From Nitrospira defluvii (lineage in GTDB: Bacteria > Nitrospirota > Nitrospiria > Nitrospirales > Nitrospiraceae), in NCBI GenBank assembly GCA_000196815.1, contig FP929003.1, positions 4,239,501 to 4,303,500 of the forward strand: a stretch of 64,000 nt of DNA, read 5' to 3'. This document shows positions 53,896 through 63,009 of the stretch, in pieces. A model generated the notes under the pieces. It searched no databases. It was not told the origin of the DNA and saw only the letters and a program-made list of their open reading frames with translations. A program made the position numbers and the translations under genes. Positions within the stretch are counted from its first letter, which is position 1, and every line of letters starts with the position of its first letter.

Positions 53896-54618
53896 ATGAT
53901 TCGGAACCACGCAACCCAAAGCCGATCCTGCCCGACCATTATAGCGGTGCTGTTCTTCACCCTGTCCGTCTGGATGGGCACCAACTCCGTCTTTGCGGAC
54001 GATCGCGAGCAGCGCGATCTGGTGGATCAGTCGCGCATGACCCTCGCCAACTTTCTGGCCGACTCCAACATGACCTGGTTTCGCGACCACATCCAAGACG
54101 CCAAGGGCCTGTTCATTGTGCCGCAATACATGAAGGGCGCGTTGATCTACGGGGCAGCCGGCGGCAGCGGCGTCTTCGTGGCCAAGGACGAGAAGACCGG
54201 CGAATGGAGCGAGCCGGCCTTCTTCACGATAGGGGCGGCCAGCTTCGGCTTCCAGTTCGGCGCGCAGATGTCGGAAGTCGTGTTGCTGATCCTGACGCAG
54301 CGCGGAGTCGATTCACTGCTGCTGGGTAATTTCAAACTGGGGGCGGATGGATCGGTCGCCGTTGGACCGGTGGGCGCGGGCATCTCCGGTGCGACCACGC
54401 CCAACCTCAGCGCGGATCTCTTGTCGTTCGTGCGGGCCAAGGGCCTGTTCGCAGGCGTGTCGTTGGAAGGAGCGGTCTTGATCAGCCGGGATGAATGGAG
54501 TCGAGCCTATTACGGCAAACCGGTCACTCCAACCGACATCGTCATCCGCCGCGAGGTCAAGAATCCGCATTCTGAGACGCTGCGCGGAGAGATCCGGAAG
54601 GCGATCGAGGGGAAATAA
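53896..54618 (+). CDS. SYLF-domain (Ysc84/DUF500) exported protein
   Basis: 240 residues from ATG 53896. A signal peptide (IIAVLFFTLSVWMGTNSVFA) precedes a SYLF lipid-binding domain: KGLFIVPQYMKGALIYGAAGGSGVFVAKD, FFTIGAASFGFQFGAQMSEVV, GVDSLLLGNFKLGADGSVAVGPVG and LFAGVSLEGAVLISR (quoted in pieces). It binds phospholipids or phosphoinositides in eukaryotes; bacterial exported members are uncharacterised. Confidence 0.9.
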   Translation: MIRNHATQSRSCPTIIAVLFFTLSVWMGTNSVFADDREQRDLVDQSRMTLANFLADSNMTWFRDHIQDAKGLFIVPQYMKGALIYGAAGGSGVFVAKDEKTGEWSEPAFFTIGAASFGFQFGAQMSEVVLLILTQRGVDSLLLGNFKLGADGSVAVGPVGAGISGATTPNLSADLLSFVRAKGLFAGVSLEGAVLISRDEWSRAYYGKPVTPTDIVIRREVKNPHSETLRGEIRKAIEGK

Positions 54619-54674
54619 CCCTCGGACCTCTGCCCGGAATCAAACCCGTTACGTGCGGCGGCTCACGCGTGCAA

Positions 54675-55517
54675 TCAGAGGGAATGTAGTACCTGGACGC
54701 CTGCCCTCGCCTTCGCGGCCAGGTCGGCCAGACCGGCGCAGGCCTCTTCCGCATTACGCACCGGATCGGTGAAGGCGAATCGTCCGCCCTGCATACGGTC
54801 GGGTGTTCTTACCCGCATATGAAATCCCAATCGGTCCATCGTCGTGATACTCGCCTGTTCGGCATCCAGCTTGCCACATTCACGGGCGAGCAGCAGGAGT
54901 GTCTCCTGTTGCTGTGTATTGATCTCGCGGATGAGGTCCGAAGCGGTCTCTGCCAAGGGATCGACCGCCGCCGCCATGTGGTCGGCCGGTGCTACCCATC
55001 CCATCGATCCGAACCCGCCGACGAAATAGATATCCGCGATCGCCATGCGAAAAAAACCGAAGTCGTTGAAGTCCACCCAATAGGCCGCATTGGCATGCCG
55101 GGCCAGATACCGTTCGCGAACCGGACCGCTCTCTTCTTTCGGGACGCGTGTCACCGACCCCATCAACGTGACCCGGGCGGCACCCAGAGGATCGGTTCTG
55201 CTTTCCGGCGGCGTGACGAGCAAACTGGCACGCGGATCGCCGAGGAGGTTTTGCGTGTGCATCGCCATGGTGCTGATGAGAAACAGCGGCTGTCCCTGGT
55301 CGTCCAATCCGTAGGGCATGACGGACCCGAAAGGCCAACCCGGTTGCTTGCGCGAAATGGTCGAGAGCCCGCCTGTATGCTGCAAATAGACCAGCGTCTT
55401 CGCCCGCTCGGCGTGGGAGGGTTCAGGAACCTCCGGACCGTCGGAATCCGGCCCGCTGTTGTGTTGCTGCGTTGATGACAAGGATGCCTCTTTTCTGCGC
55501 AATAAACTGCGCGCCAC
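54675..55517 (-). CDS. HugZ-like pyridoxamine-phosphate-oxidase-fold protein
   Basis: 280 residues. The flavin-type split beta barrel at about 40-180 (YLQHTGGLSTISRKQPGWPFGSVMPY, quoted in parts; LLGDPRASLLVTP; AARVTLMGSVTRVP) is followed by a DUF2470 C-terminal domain (EINTQQQETLLLLARECGK ... MDRLGFHMRVRTPD). This is the layout of HugZ-type heme-degrading or heme-binding proteins. Heme use is inference from family. Confidence 0.87.
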   Translation of the reverse strand: MARSLLRRKEASLSSTQQHNSGPDSDGPEVPEPSHAERAKTLVYLQHTGGLSTISRKQPGWPFGSVMPYGLDDQGQPLFLISTMAMHTQNLLGDPRASLLVTPPESRTDPLGAARVTLMGSVTRVPKEESGPVRERYLARHANAAYWVDFNDFGFFRMAIADIYFVGGFGSMGWVAPADHMAAAVDPLAETASDLIREINTQQQETLLLLARECGKLDAEQASITTMDRLGFHMRVRTPDRMQGGRFAFTDPVRNAEEACAGLADLAAKARAGVQVLHSL

Positions 55518-55592
55518 CTTACCTGGATGCTACCGGAATTTCCACTGAGCGCGAGAAGGAACGAGAGCCCGGGCAACGCCGGGCCATTACCC

Positions 55593-55760
55593 CTAGATGC
55601 CGAGATCTTCGGTGAGCCGCACTTCGGATTCATCGAGGATGTCTTCCAGGCAGGTAAAACAGGTGAATGGAAACTGACTGACCGGAATCGCGCACACTTC
55701 GCCGACCGGCGATTCATCCAGCGCCGGACCGCCGCATTCTTTATGGATCAGGACCAGCAT
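55593..55760 (-). CDS. 55-residue Cys-rich protein
   Basis: Reading frame ATG 55760 to TAG 55593. It starts MLVLIHKECGGPALDE and contains a CFTC pair near residue 34 plus C9 and C23, which could bind one metal ion. Acidic C-terminus (LEDILDESEVRLTEDLGI). GTGGGG precedes the ATG. It begins ten bases after the upstream hydrolase stop and ends 75 bases before the HugZ-like start, so it belongs to that transcription unit. Sequence is clearly gene-like but no family is recognised. Confidence 0.65.
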   Translation of the reverse strand: MLVLIHKECGGPALDESPVGEVCAIPVSQFPFTCFTCLEDILDESEVRLTEDLGI

Positions 55761-55770
55761 GGGCACCCCA

Positions 55771-56517
55771 CTATCGTGATCGAGTCACCAGCTGCCTGAA
55801 CGTCTCCAAATGGTCGGGACTGCTCAGGCGGTGATCGCCGGTTTTGAATAGGACTTCAATGGGAAATTCAGGATCCTGTGACAGCACCTGCTGCACGAAG
55901 GCCCAGCTGCCGTCGGGCTTGATCACCACATCCTGTAGTCCATGCAGGATGGTTGTCTTAACGCGACGCGGCATGGTGAGGCGACGGTTCCAGAGCGTCT
56001 GGCTGTCCTCGACCCAATGCCAGGGAATCGGCGCCTCTCTGTGCATGGGCTCGTCGTCCCATGGCATGGAGCCGGTCGCCTGCCACTGTTCACGCCGCTC
56101 GTCGGAAATCTGAGCCGCCCGCAGATCCATCATATTGAACGCCGGGGCGATGAGAATCAATTCTTCCACCGCCGGTTGCTCCTGCGCGACCAACCAGGCG
56201 AGCCATCCGCCGAGAGAGTTGCCGACGATCGTCACCGGCGGCCCATCAGCCAACAGATTCGTGACAGCTTCTGCGTCCTCCAGCCATTGCAGCAAACGAT
56301 ACTCACCCCACGCGCCGCCCGAGTCACCCCATCCGCGAAAGTCGAAACAGCAAAAACCCCAGCCCCGGTCCTGACACCATTGCGCCAACGCCTTGCTCTT
56401 GTTGCCCCACCGCTTGGAGAGAAACCCGGTGATGAAGAGAAGCTGGCGTTCCTTGCCGACGACACGATCGCCACGTAGACTCGTGCCGTCCGCACCCATG
56501 AGTGTAAACGCATCCAT
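55771..56517 (-). CDS. Alpha/beta hydrolase
   Basis: 248 residues. LLFITGFLSKRWGNKSKAL and CFDFRGWGDSGG lead to the nucleophile elbow GNSLGGW; an acid in HGLQDVVIK and the His in KTGDHRLSSPDH complete a triad. The layout resembles ABHD10/YheT-like acyl hydrolases. Substrate unknown. Confidence 0.87.
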   Translation of the reverse strand: MDAFTLMGADGTSLRGDRVVGKERQLLFITGFLSKRWGNKSKALAQWCQDRGWGFCCFDFRGWGDSGGAWGEYRLLQWLEDAEAVTNLLADGPPVTIVGNSLGGWLAWLVAQEQPAVEELILIAPAFNMMDLRAAQISDERREQWQATGSMPWDDEPMHREAPIPWHWVEDSQTLWNRRLTMPRRVKTTILHGLQDVVIKPDGSWAFVQQVLSQDPEFPIEVLFKTGDHRLSSPDHLETFRQLVTRSR

Positions 56518-56524
56518 CCCGCGC

Positions 56525-57238
56525 CTATCTGACGGCCTTCAAGAGAAAACTGCCCAGCTTGCGCAACACCGGCTCCGGAATTTCATGGCCGCCCCGAAAC
56601 GGCTGCCAATCCACCGACACACCGGCCTGCAGAAATTCATCCCGCAACCGTTCTGCCATCGCGTAGGGCAAGATGGGGTCTTGCGTGCCGTGGCTCTGAA
56701 ACAGCGGCAGGCCTTTGCGTTTCGTCAGCAACGGCGCCCACTCCTGTTTCGCCACCAGGGTCCCGGAGAGCTGGATGAGTCCGGCATAGGGCTGAGTGCT
56801 GTGGAGCAGTGCGTCACAGGACAACATCGCCCCCTGTGAAAAGCCGCCTAACACCGTGCGCTTGGGATCGGCGCCGAGTTTCTTGTGTATCTCCTCCAGC
56901 AACGCTGTCATGCGCTCGCGCGCTTCGGTCAGCCCGCGCGGGATTTCGCCGGACATGTCCCGGACTTTGCCCGCCGCTCGATCGGCTTGGATACGAGCCA
57001 TATCGATCATCCACCAGGCGCGCGAATCGCCGAACCCCATCGGTATGGAAATCGGTGCTTCAGGAAAGAGAAAGCGTGTCCCGGTGGGCGCATCGAGATA
57101 TTCGCTGAGCGGCACGAGATCATCGCCCGGCGCACCGAACCCATGGAGCAGCACCACCAGCGGGCCGTTGCCCCCGCCCTTATCGTCAGTGCCGCCCCTC
57201 AGGCGAACCGTGAGGCCGCCCAGTTTATCTACACGCAT
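56525..57238 (-). CDS. Phospholipase/carboxylesterase family serine hydrolase
   Basis: 237 residues from ATG 57238 (GGAG upstream). LLHGFGAPGDDLVPL, nucleophile in GGFSQGAMLSCD, Asp in SHGTQDPILPY and His in GGHEIPEPVLRK: the triad of the YpfH/acyl-protein-thioesterase-like family. Seven bases upstream of the other hydrolase gene, both minus strand, so probably one operon. Confidence 0.9.
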   Translation of the reverse strand: MRVDKLGGLTVRLRGGTDDKGGGNGPLVVLLHGFGAPGDDLVPLSEYLDAPTGTRFLFPEAPISIPMGFGDSRAWWMIDMARIQADRAAGKVRDMSGEIPRGLTEARERMTALLEEIHKKLGADPKRTVLGGFSQGAMLSCDALLHSTQPYAGLIQLSGTLVAKQEWAPLLTKRKGLPLFQSHGTQDPILPYAMAERLRDEFLQAGVSVDWQPFRGGHEIPEPVLRKLGSFLLKAVR

Positions 57239-57306
57239 ACATTCGCATCTCCGTGAGCCGAGTGTTTCTCTGGGAGGGTTCGTAGATATCGCAGGAAGGC
57301 GAGACC

Positions 57307-60300
57307 CTATTGACCCAGATACCAATATTGCAGGAAGGCCAGCGCGGCGACCAACGTCGCTTGGACGACCGGCTGCTGGTAGAAGGGAACAAAGGCACCC
57401 TGTTGCACAGCCTCGATCTCGTTGATGATCTCCCGCAGGTGATCACTCGACGGTCCCGAATCCACGCCCGGTTCGGCACACTCCTGCCGAGTCAGGGCAC
57501 GATCGAGTTTTAGCTGAAGCGGCGCAAGCACCTTCCGCTTGGCTCCTACTGCGGCCAGATATAACATGCAGGCGCTGGCGAGAGCCACCAGGCTGTTCAC
57601 CGTCAGAACAAGAATCAAGGCCGGGGGAAAATCCCAATTGTCGAAGTAATGACTTCGAGCCCCGATGATCAGGAATAACGACAAGAAGGGATAGAGGATC
57701 CTGCGGTTGACGACCCTCGTCCGTTCGATCATGAGGCGAACCTGCCTCATGGGGTCAAGACCGGTTGCCGACGGCATTTCCTGAATCCACTTGGTGCAAA
57801 GGATCACCGCATCCAACACGGCCAGGTTCAAGATGATCAACGAAAACGCGCTCAGAAAGGTGAGCACCGCGTCGGCGCCGCAGCTGGACTCTCCCCGGCA
57901 GGGAACATACAACCGCCATTCGCCGTCATTCATGAACCTCCACACCGGGAGGACCATCATCAAGTACAGGAGCAGCCACAGCGCGATCCTAACCGTGCGT
58001 TGAGGCCATGTATGGGCTTGGGAGTATCGGGCCCAGAGTCTGCTCGCTTCGCCGGGGTGCTCCTGCTTTGATCCGTGGAACATCCAGTCCACATTCGTCC
58101 AGAACCCCTCCAGATTTCTCCGCCTCCCCTCTCCCACTCCTGCCAGAATTTCCCGTGGAAAGAATTTCTCGGTGAGTTCTTCTGTGTTCACGACCAGATC
58201 GGCACGGGCCTTCATCAGAAAAATAACTGACAAGAGGGTGGCGAACAGCCGGAGTAATTCCGTCGGCCAGATGCTCACGCCGTCGGACCAGGAAAAGGGC
58301 TCATCTTCGATATACTTAAAGTGCAGGACGTGACACCACAAAAACACGATCGCGAGAATCACCAGCGGCACCCAGACCGGCCGAAGTATGCGCCTGAACT
58401 TCTGCAGGCCTCGATCTCGCTCATTCCGAGCCGTCAGCCAGTTCCAGAACCTGGCATGCCCCCATAGCGCCAGAAAACCAAGGATCGTCATGGTAATCCA
58501 GAGCGGACCGATCCGCGCCGGCATTTTGAATGTGACAGCCCCATCTGTTACATCCTGTCGAGTCGGATGGATACTCCTGATCTTCTCGACTGAATCGTCC
58601 ACACTGAGGTCAACTGCGCCATGCCGTCCGATCTCAAAAAGGCGAGGGAGAATCACCCCGCTATACTCCGACGCACCGCCATTACGGCCGTGCAGCAGAT
58701 ATCTGGAAGACTGGTTTTTCTGATTGGACTCCTGCGGGCGATCACTCACCTGGTCGATCGCCCGCAAGACGGCAAAGAAAGTGGACGTTTGAAGAGAGCT
58801 GCGGAAGGGCGGGATGGCCTGCTGAAAGGAAGGATCGAGTTGCAGCCCGAAATGTGACACGACGATCAAGTTGCGAGTCCATTTCTGCTCATCTTCATGG
58901 AAATACCGCGCATCCAGATCCGTGGCAAAGAACAGTACGTTCGGAAACTGCTCCCGGACCGCCTGAAGGATCAGCAGCGCGTCATAGGCATCCCGCCCCA
59001 GGATTCCGATGGCCTTGACCTTGCCTTGCTGTTCCACTTCACCCCGAGTGCCGACACGTTCATTCTCCTGCTCCTCTGCCTTAATTCGAGCGACGAGCCG
59101 TCGGACGTAGTCGAGTTGTGAAGGCCCTTCAGGCCGTTCATACGAAGCAATATCGCGCAGCTTGGCCTGGCCGGCTTCCCTCTTATCCTTGTCCTCCTCT
59201 TTGGGCTTGGATGGGAGCGACTGATCCACCGACACTTCCCCATCCAAGCCGCTCAGGTAGCTATACTGCCTGATATTGAGGGTCCGGGGGGACAAGGTCC
59301 CCGCGCGAAGTCGATCCACCCCGTCGTCCATGGTCGGACAGCGACCGGTGTAACGACACGCCACCGCACTGAATGTGATTGGAAGCGAGCGGGCATAGAA
59401 GGAATCCCACTCTCCGATCAGGGCAATCGCATCTGTGCCGACCCTGACCCGCCTTCGATTGAATTCGCGGAACAGAGACTCGAACAGCACCTCGTCGCTG
59501 TCGATGCTGTATTGAAGAATGAGGCCGGCATCTGACAACAGGTCGAAAAATACCTTTTTGCACATGCCATACGATTCGCACCCCACATCTTGTTGCTGAC
59601 TTCTACTCTTCATTCCGTAGGAAAGTAGTCCGGGCATCGCCGTGGCCCAGGGAGAATACAGTTCGATGGACGCACGATCTTTTCGCCGAGCGTCCTGCCC
59701 CTTCTGCTTTCCCTTTTCAAGCCCTCCAGGCTTACCCTGCTTCTCAATCTCCTGAAGCAAGCTCCGAAATTCGGACGAACTACGAGGGCCCACAAGCTTT
59801 GCGGTGATGTGCGCCTTGAGCTTAGACGGACGAATTTCTGAGAGCAGCGCGTCGATGCGTGCCAGGATAGACTGTTCGGACTCTTCTGCCGCTATCCAAA
59901 GCACAAGCACATGACGGGATTGTTCGGTTCCCGGCGTTTCATCGAATGTCCGGCAGGATGCGAGTGCGCCTCGCCTGTACCATTCATAGGGAGTGGGCAC
60001 AGGCACGCTCAACTCAGGCTTCTGGGGGCCGAAACTCCAGGTGAAGTAGGACAGGGATTGCGTCAGCTCCGGGACATAACATCCGACCTCCAGCGCCGCC
60101 CCGACGGCATAACGGTCCCGGATGCGCGCCTCGCTGTCTTCAACTGAAGACCCTCCCCCTGTCATGACGACCAGTGCCGTGACCAGGCCATTTCGTGTGG
60201 CAATTTCCTCGATCTTTGCTTTGAGACTGCGCAGCCCCTGCTCATCGTGCTGGTCTGCCGTGGTCACAGAGAGTGTCACCTTGCCTGCTTTTTGCAATGT

Positions 60301-60531
60301 GACAGACACCTGCTTTCGGCCCGCTTGATCCCTCCGGACCGCCGCAAACGGGTCCTCCCAGAGCCTCGCCCGGGCCTTCAGTTCACTGGCCGCTCCTTCC
60401 AGACCGACCCCATTCCCGTTCGGCCGCGAACTCTTGAGCGGCTCCTTTACAAACACCATAGCCGCCACGGCGAGGGCCAGGGTCACTGTGGTGGCCAATG
60501 AAAAGGTGGAATCGTCGCCCTTGAAGGCCAT
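57307..60531 (-). CDS. Large membrane protein of unknown function with a receptor-like soluble region
   Basis: 1074 residues from ATG 60531 (TTG 60537 also in frame). One N-terminal transmembrane helix (TVTLALAVAAMVFV, about 15-30), a soluble region of about 640 residues, then roughly eight transmembrane helices (about 672 to the end). Around 507-560 the segment AIGILGRDAYDALLILQAVR, then FPNVLFFATDLDARYF and NLIVVSHFGLQL looks like a Rossmann-type periplasmic-binding or receptor fold; the rest is not recognised. A charged linker (KPKEEDKDKREAG) precedes it. No kinase, nuclease or GGDEF motif is visible. It stands alone between an esterase gene and selO. Confidence 0.75.
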   Translation of the reverse strand: MAFKGDDSTFSLATTVTLALAVAAMVFVKEPLKSSRPNGNGVGLEGAASELKARARLWEDPFAAVRRDQAGRKQVSVTLQKAGKVTLSVTTADQHDEQGLRSLKAKIEEIATRNGLVTALVVMTGGGSSVEDSEARIRDRYAVGAALEVGCYVPELTQSLSYFTWSFGPQKPELSVPVPTPYEWYRRGALASCRTFDETPGTEQSRHVLVLWIAAEESEQSILARIDALLSEIRPSKLKAHITAKLVGPRSSSEFRSLLQEIEKQGKPGGLEKGKQKGQDARRKDRASIELYSPWATAMPGLLSYGMKSRSQQQDVGCESYGMCKKVFFDLLSDAGLILQYSIDSDEVLFESLFREFNRRRVRVGTDAIALIGEWDSFYARSLPITFSAVACRYTGRCPTMDDGVDRLRAGTLSPRTLNIRQYSYLSGLDGEVSVDQSLPSKPKEEDKDKREAGQAKLRDIASYERPEGPSQLDYVRRLVARIKAEEQENERVGTRGEVEQQGKVKAIGILGRDAYDALLILQAVREQFPNVLFFATDLDARYFHEDEQKWTRNLIVVSHFGLQLDPSFQQAIPPFRSSLQTSTFFAVLRAIDQVSDRPQESNQKNQSSRYLLHGRNGGASEYSGVILPRLFEIGRHGAVDLSVDDSVEKIRSIHPTRQDVTDGAVTFKMPARIGPLWITMTILGFLALWGHARFWNWLTARNERDRGLQKFRRILRPVWVPLVILAIVFLWCHVLHFKYIEDEPFSWSDGVSIWPTELLRLFATLLSVIFLMKARADLVVNTEELTEKFFPREILAGVGEGRRRNLEGFWTNVDWMFHGSKQEHPGEASRLWARYSQAHTWPQRTVRIALWLLLYLMMVLPVWRFMNDGEWRLYVPCRGESSCGADAVLTFLSAFSLIILNLAVLDAVILCTKWIQEMPSATGLDPMRQVRLMIERTRVVNRRILYPFLSLFLIIGARSHYFDNWDFPPALILVLTVNSLVALASACMLYLAAVGAKRKVLAPLQLKLDRALTRQECAEPGVDSGPSSDHLREIINEIEAVQQGAFVPFYQQPVVQATLVAALAFLQYWYLGQ

Positions 60532-60674
60532 GGGCAATCCCTGTCTTCAGGCGTCGGGTTCGTTGACGTACCCTGTTACCACTAAGGTGATTCAGCATGG
60601 AATGTGCCACTTTCGGGATGGTTGAACCCAAGCGAAATCGGCCGTTTCTGACACAGTCCTGCGAACTGTACGTA

Positions 60675-60721
60675 GGATAATGTATCGGCGTGGATACAGC
60701 GCGTATCCAAATGGATAATGT
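60675..60721. promoter_or_regulatory. Operator-like repeats upstream of the 1074-aa protein gene
   Basis: GGATAATGT occurs at 60675-60683 and again at 60713-60721, flanking a perfect inverted repeat TGGATAC-AGCGC-GTATCCA (60691-60709). The block lies between the selO stop and the start of the unknown membrane protein gene, about 150-190 bases upstream of the latter, where a regulator could bind. Confidence 0.4.
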
Positions 60722-60741
60722 GGATGAAGGACAACGAGAGG

Positions 60742-62217
60742 CTACGACGAGCAGCTGACGCTGAGGTGTTTGCCCCAGTTCGGAGGCGCGGCGGCGTAGG
60801 AGTCCATGCCGGGCTGCTCGGTATACGGCTGCTGGAGCAACGTCAACAACCGTTCGATCTCAGAATAATCTTTCTGCTGGGCCTTCTCGATAGCCCCTTG
60901 GGCGAGATAGTTGCGCAGGATGTATTTAGGATTCACGCGATCCATGCGAATCCGGCGCTCTTCGTCGCGACTCTGCTCGCCCTGTAGCCGGTCGCGATAC
61001 TGGCCGGCCCAGGCATCGAACCGTTCCGGATTCAGGAAATGCTCGCGCAGCCGTTCGTTCTTCGCCCCCGCGTCGGATGAAAACGTGCCCAGTTCTCGCC
61101 AGAAGATCGTGTAATCGACGCGGCTGCCGACCATGAGCGATTTCAATTCTTGCAGGAGGGCTTCATCCTCCGCACGGTCTTCCACCAACCCCAATTTGGC
61201 GCGCATGTTGTTGTGATAGTGCCGATCCACGCTGGTCTGGTAGCCATCGAGCGCCGCTTTTAATTCTTCCTTGGGCGCAAACGGCAGCAGGGTTTGCGCC
61301 AGGCAACTCAGGTTCCAGAGTCCGATGTAGGGCTGCTGGTTGAAGGCGTAGCGCCCGTTATAGTCCGAGTGGTTACAGATAAAGCCGGGGTCGTAGTCGT
61401 CCATGAAGCCATAGGGGCCATAATCCAGCGTCAGGCCGAGGATCGACATGTTGTCGGTATTCAACACGCCATGCGACCAGCCCACCGCCTGCCAGTGCGC
61501 AATCAGTTTCGCCGTGCGCTCGACCACCCCGGCAAAGAAGCGGGCATACTTGTCGGCGGCCGGTGCAAGGTCGGGGAAATGCATCTCGATCACGTAATCG
61601 GCCAGCCGCTGCAGATGTTCATGCTGCTTCCGGTAGTAGAAAATTTCGAACGTGCCGAAGCGTACATGCGACGGAGCCATCCGGACGATCGTCGCCCCGG
61701 TTTCGACCTGCTCGCGGTAGACCTTGTCGTCGCTACCGACCAGGCACAGCGCACGTGTCGTCGGGATGCCGAGTCCATGCATCGCTTCGCAACAGAGATA
61801 TTCACGGATAGCCGAACGAAGCACCGAGCGGCCATCGCCGTCGCGAGAAAACGGCGTCATGCCCGCGCCCTTCAAATGCAGATCCCAACGCTCCCCTCGC
61901 CCGTTCTTCACTTCCGCGAGCAGAATCGCGCGGCCATCGCCGAGTTGCGGCACATAGACGCCGAACTGGTGGCCGGAGTAGAGCATGGCGAGCGGTTCCA
62001 TGCCGGGTATCAGCAGGCTCCCGCCGAACACCCCGGCGAACTCCGGTCGCGCCGCTTCAGTCGGATCGAGATCCAACAATTCCATCGCGGCCCGGTTCGC
62101 GCTGATGAGAAACGGCGCGGCCGAGAAGGGCGTCGGGTTCACCTTGGCGTAGAAGGCCTCCGGCAGACGCGCGTAACTGTTATCGAACGTGAGCGTTTCG
62201 AGACTGTGAGCTGTCAT
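60742..62217 (-). CDS. selO: Protein adenylyltransferase SelO
   Basis: 491 residues, standard for bacterial SelO/YdiU. Pseudokinase-type nucleotide site: HLKGAGMTPFSRDGDGRSVLRSAIREYL (in pieces), GVLNTDNMSILGLTLDYGPYGFMDDYDP containing the metal-binding N and D. The C-terminus ends WGKHLSVSCSS, with Cys at the position that is selenocysteine in eukaryotes. It transfers AMP to Ser/Thr/Tyr of redox proteins. Confidence 0.96.
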   Translation of the reverse strand: MTAHSLETLTFDNSYARLPEAFYAKVNPTPFSAAPFLISANRAAMELLDLDPTEAARPEFAGVFGGSLLIPGMEPLAMLYSGHQFGVYVPQLGDGRAILLAEVKNGRGERWDLHLKGAGMTPFSRDGDGRSVLRSAIREYLCCEAMHGLGIPTTRALCLVGSDDKVYREQVETGATIVRMAPSHVRFGTFEIFYYRKQHEHLQRLADYVIEMHFPDLAPAADKYARFFAGVVERTAKLIAHWQAVGWSHGVLNTDNMSILGLTLDYGPYGFMDDYDPGFICNHSDYNGRYAFNQQPYIGLWNLSCLAQTLLPFAPKEELKAALDGYQTSVDRHYHNNMRAKLGLVEDRAEDEALLQELKSLMVGSRVDYTIFWRELGTFSSDAGAKNERLREHFLNPERFDAWAGQYRDRLQGEQSRDEERRIRMDRVNPKYILRNYLAQGAIEKAQQKDYSEIERLLTLLQQPYTEQPGMDSYAAAPPNWGKHLSVSCSS

Positions 62218-62238
62218 CCTGCTTCGTGATCCTGAGGG

Positions 62239-62607
62239 CTACCGGAAATTGGCTTCGATGTCGGATTCCAACGTGAAGACAAAAATGCGCTCCCCGACGA
62301 CGGTGTCGATGTCGGTAAACAGCGCCGTCACTTTCGCGCCGATCAGATCCATCACCTGTTCACAAAGGCGCTCCCGACCTTGCGCGATGAGGTTCTGCCG
62401 GAGTCGTTTCACCATGTCGATACCTTCGGCCGTCTTGGCCAGTTGCCGTTCTGCGGGTGTCAGCACCCCCTTCAACCGCACGACGAGCATGTCCCGCACA
62501 ATGAAGACCCGAACCTCATCCGGGCCGCGGCCCAGAAATTCCTGCTCGAATTTGATGATGGCCGTCCGGACAGCCGCTTCCTTCTCTCCCTTGCTCGCCA
62601 CAGGCAA
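62239..62607 (-). CDS. DUF2294 family protein
   Basis: 122 residues from TTG 62607 (AAGGG five bases upstream; GTG 62601 is also possible). The frame runs to 62751, but a promoter at 62650-62679 lies inside that extension and the DUF2294 domain starts after it: AIIKFEQEFLGRGPDEVRVFIV, LKGVLTPAERQLAKTAEG and DTVVGERIFVFTL. Unknown function; compact alpha-beta domain. Divergent from the NuoL/DabB-like gene. Confidence 0.83.
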   Translation of the reverse strand: MPVASKGEKEAAVRTAIIKFEQEFLGRGPDEVRVFIVRDMLVVRLKGVLTPAERQLAKTAEGIDMVKRLRQNLIAQGRERLCEQVMDLIGAKVTALFTDIDTVVGERIFVFTLESDIEANFR

Positions 62608-62649
62608 TGTGACCCTTCCCCAATGGTTGATACCGATCACGCGCGGCCG

Positions 62650-62679
62650 ATTATAATCACCGCCATGGACAGACTCCAA
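62650..62679 (-). promoter_or_regulatory. Promoter of the DUF2294 gene
   Basis: On the minus strand, TTGGAG (complement of 62674-62679), an 18-base spacer and a perfect TATAAT (complement of 62650-62655). Transcription would begin near 62643, about 36 bases before the TTG start codon. Confidence 0.6.
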
Positions 62680-62779
62680 CCCCCCTGCAACCACTGTCGG
62701 CAAACGGGCCGGCACGACGCCGGCGACCAGGCCCATCGGTCTTGTCACCAAGCCCTGCGACGCTGACTTTTCACTTGCA

Positions 62780-62935
62780 ATTACAAAGGCGCGCGGCTAC
62801 ATCTACCGTAGTTTTCCGGTGGTGCCGCCGAGAGGCCGTGAATCGCGCGTGGCCCGGACCCACCACATGGATGTGATGAGACAGGCAGTAGGGTCTTGCC
62901 GGTGTTTCCCTTCAGGGAAAGGTCGGGGACAGTGC
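62780..62935 (+). ncRNA. Candidate structured leader RNA ahead of the NuoL/DabB-like gene
   Basis: The stretch between the divergent DUF2294 promoter and the terminator at 62936 has no reading frame with coding character, but holds several short hairpins, including TTTCCC-TTCA-GGGAAA at 62905-62920 and CACAT-GG-ATGTG near 62863. It is followed directly by an intrinsic terminator and the start codon, the order expected of an attenuator or riboswitch. It does not match a riboswitch consensus known to me. No clear promoter was found. Confidence 0.4.
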
Positions 62936-62988
62936 AGGCCAGTCGTTGGCTCCTTGTTTCAAGGACCGTCGGCTGGCCTTTTTCTTTT
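62936..62988 (+). terminator. Intrinsic terminator just upstream of the NuoL/DabB-like gene
   Basis: AGGCCAGTCG (62936-62945) pairs with CGGCTGGCCT (62970-62979) over ten positions with one G-U; an inner hairpin (GG-TCCTT against AAGGA-CC) closes the loop; the stem is followed by TTTTTCTTTT. Only 21 bases separate the end of the T-tract from ATG 63010, too few for another promoter. Confidence 0.8.
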
Positions 62989-63009
62989 CATGAGTGCCAT
63001 GGGGTCGGC

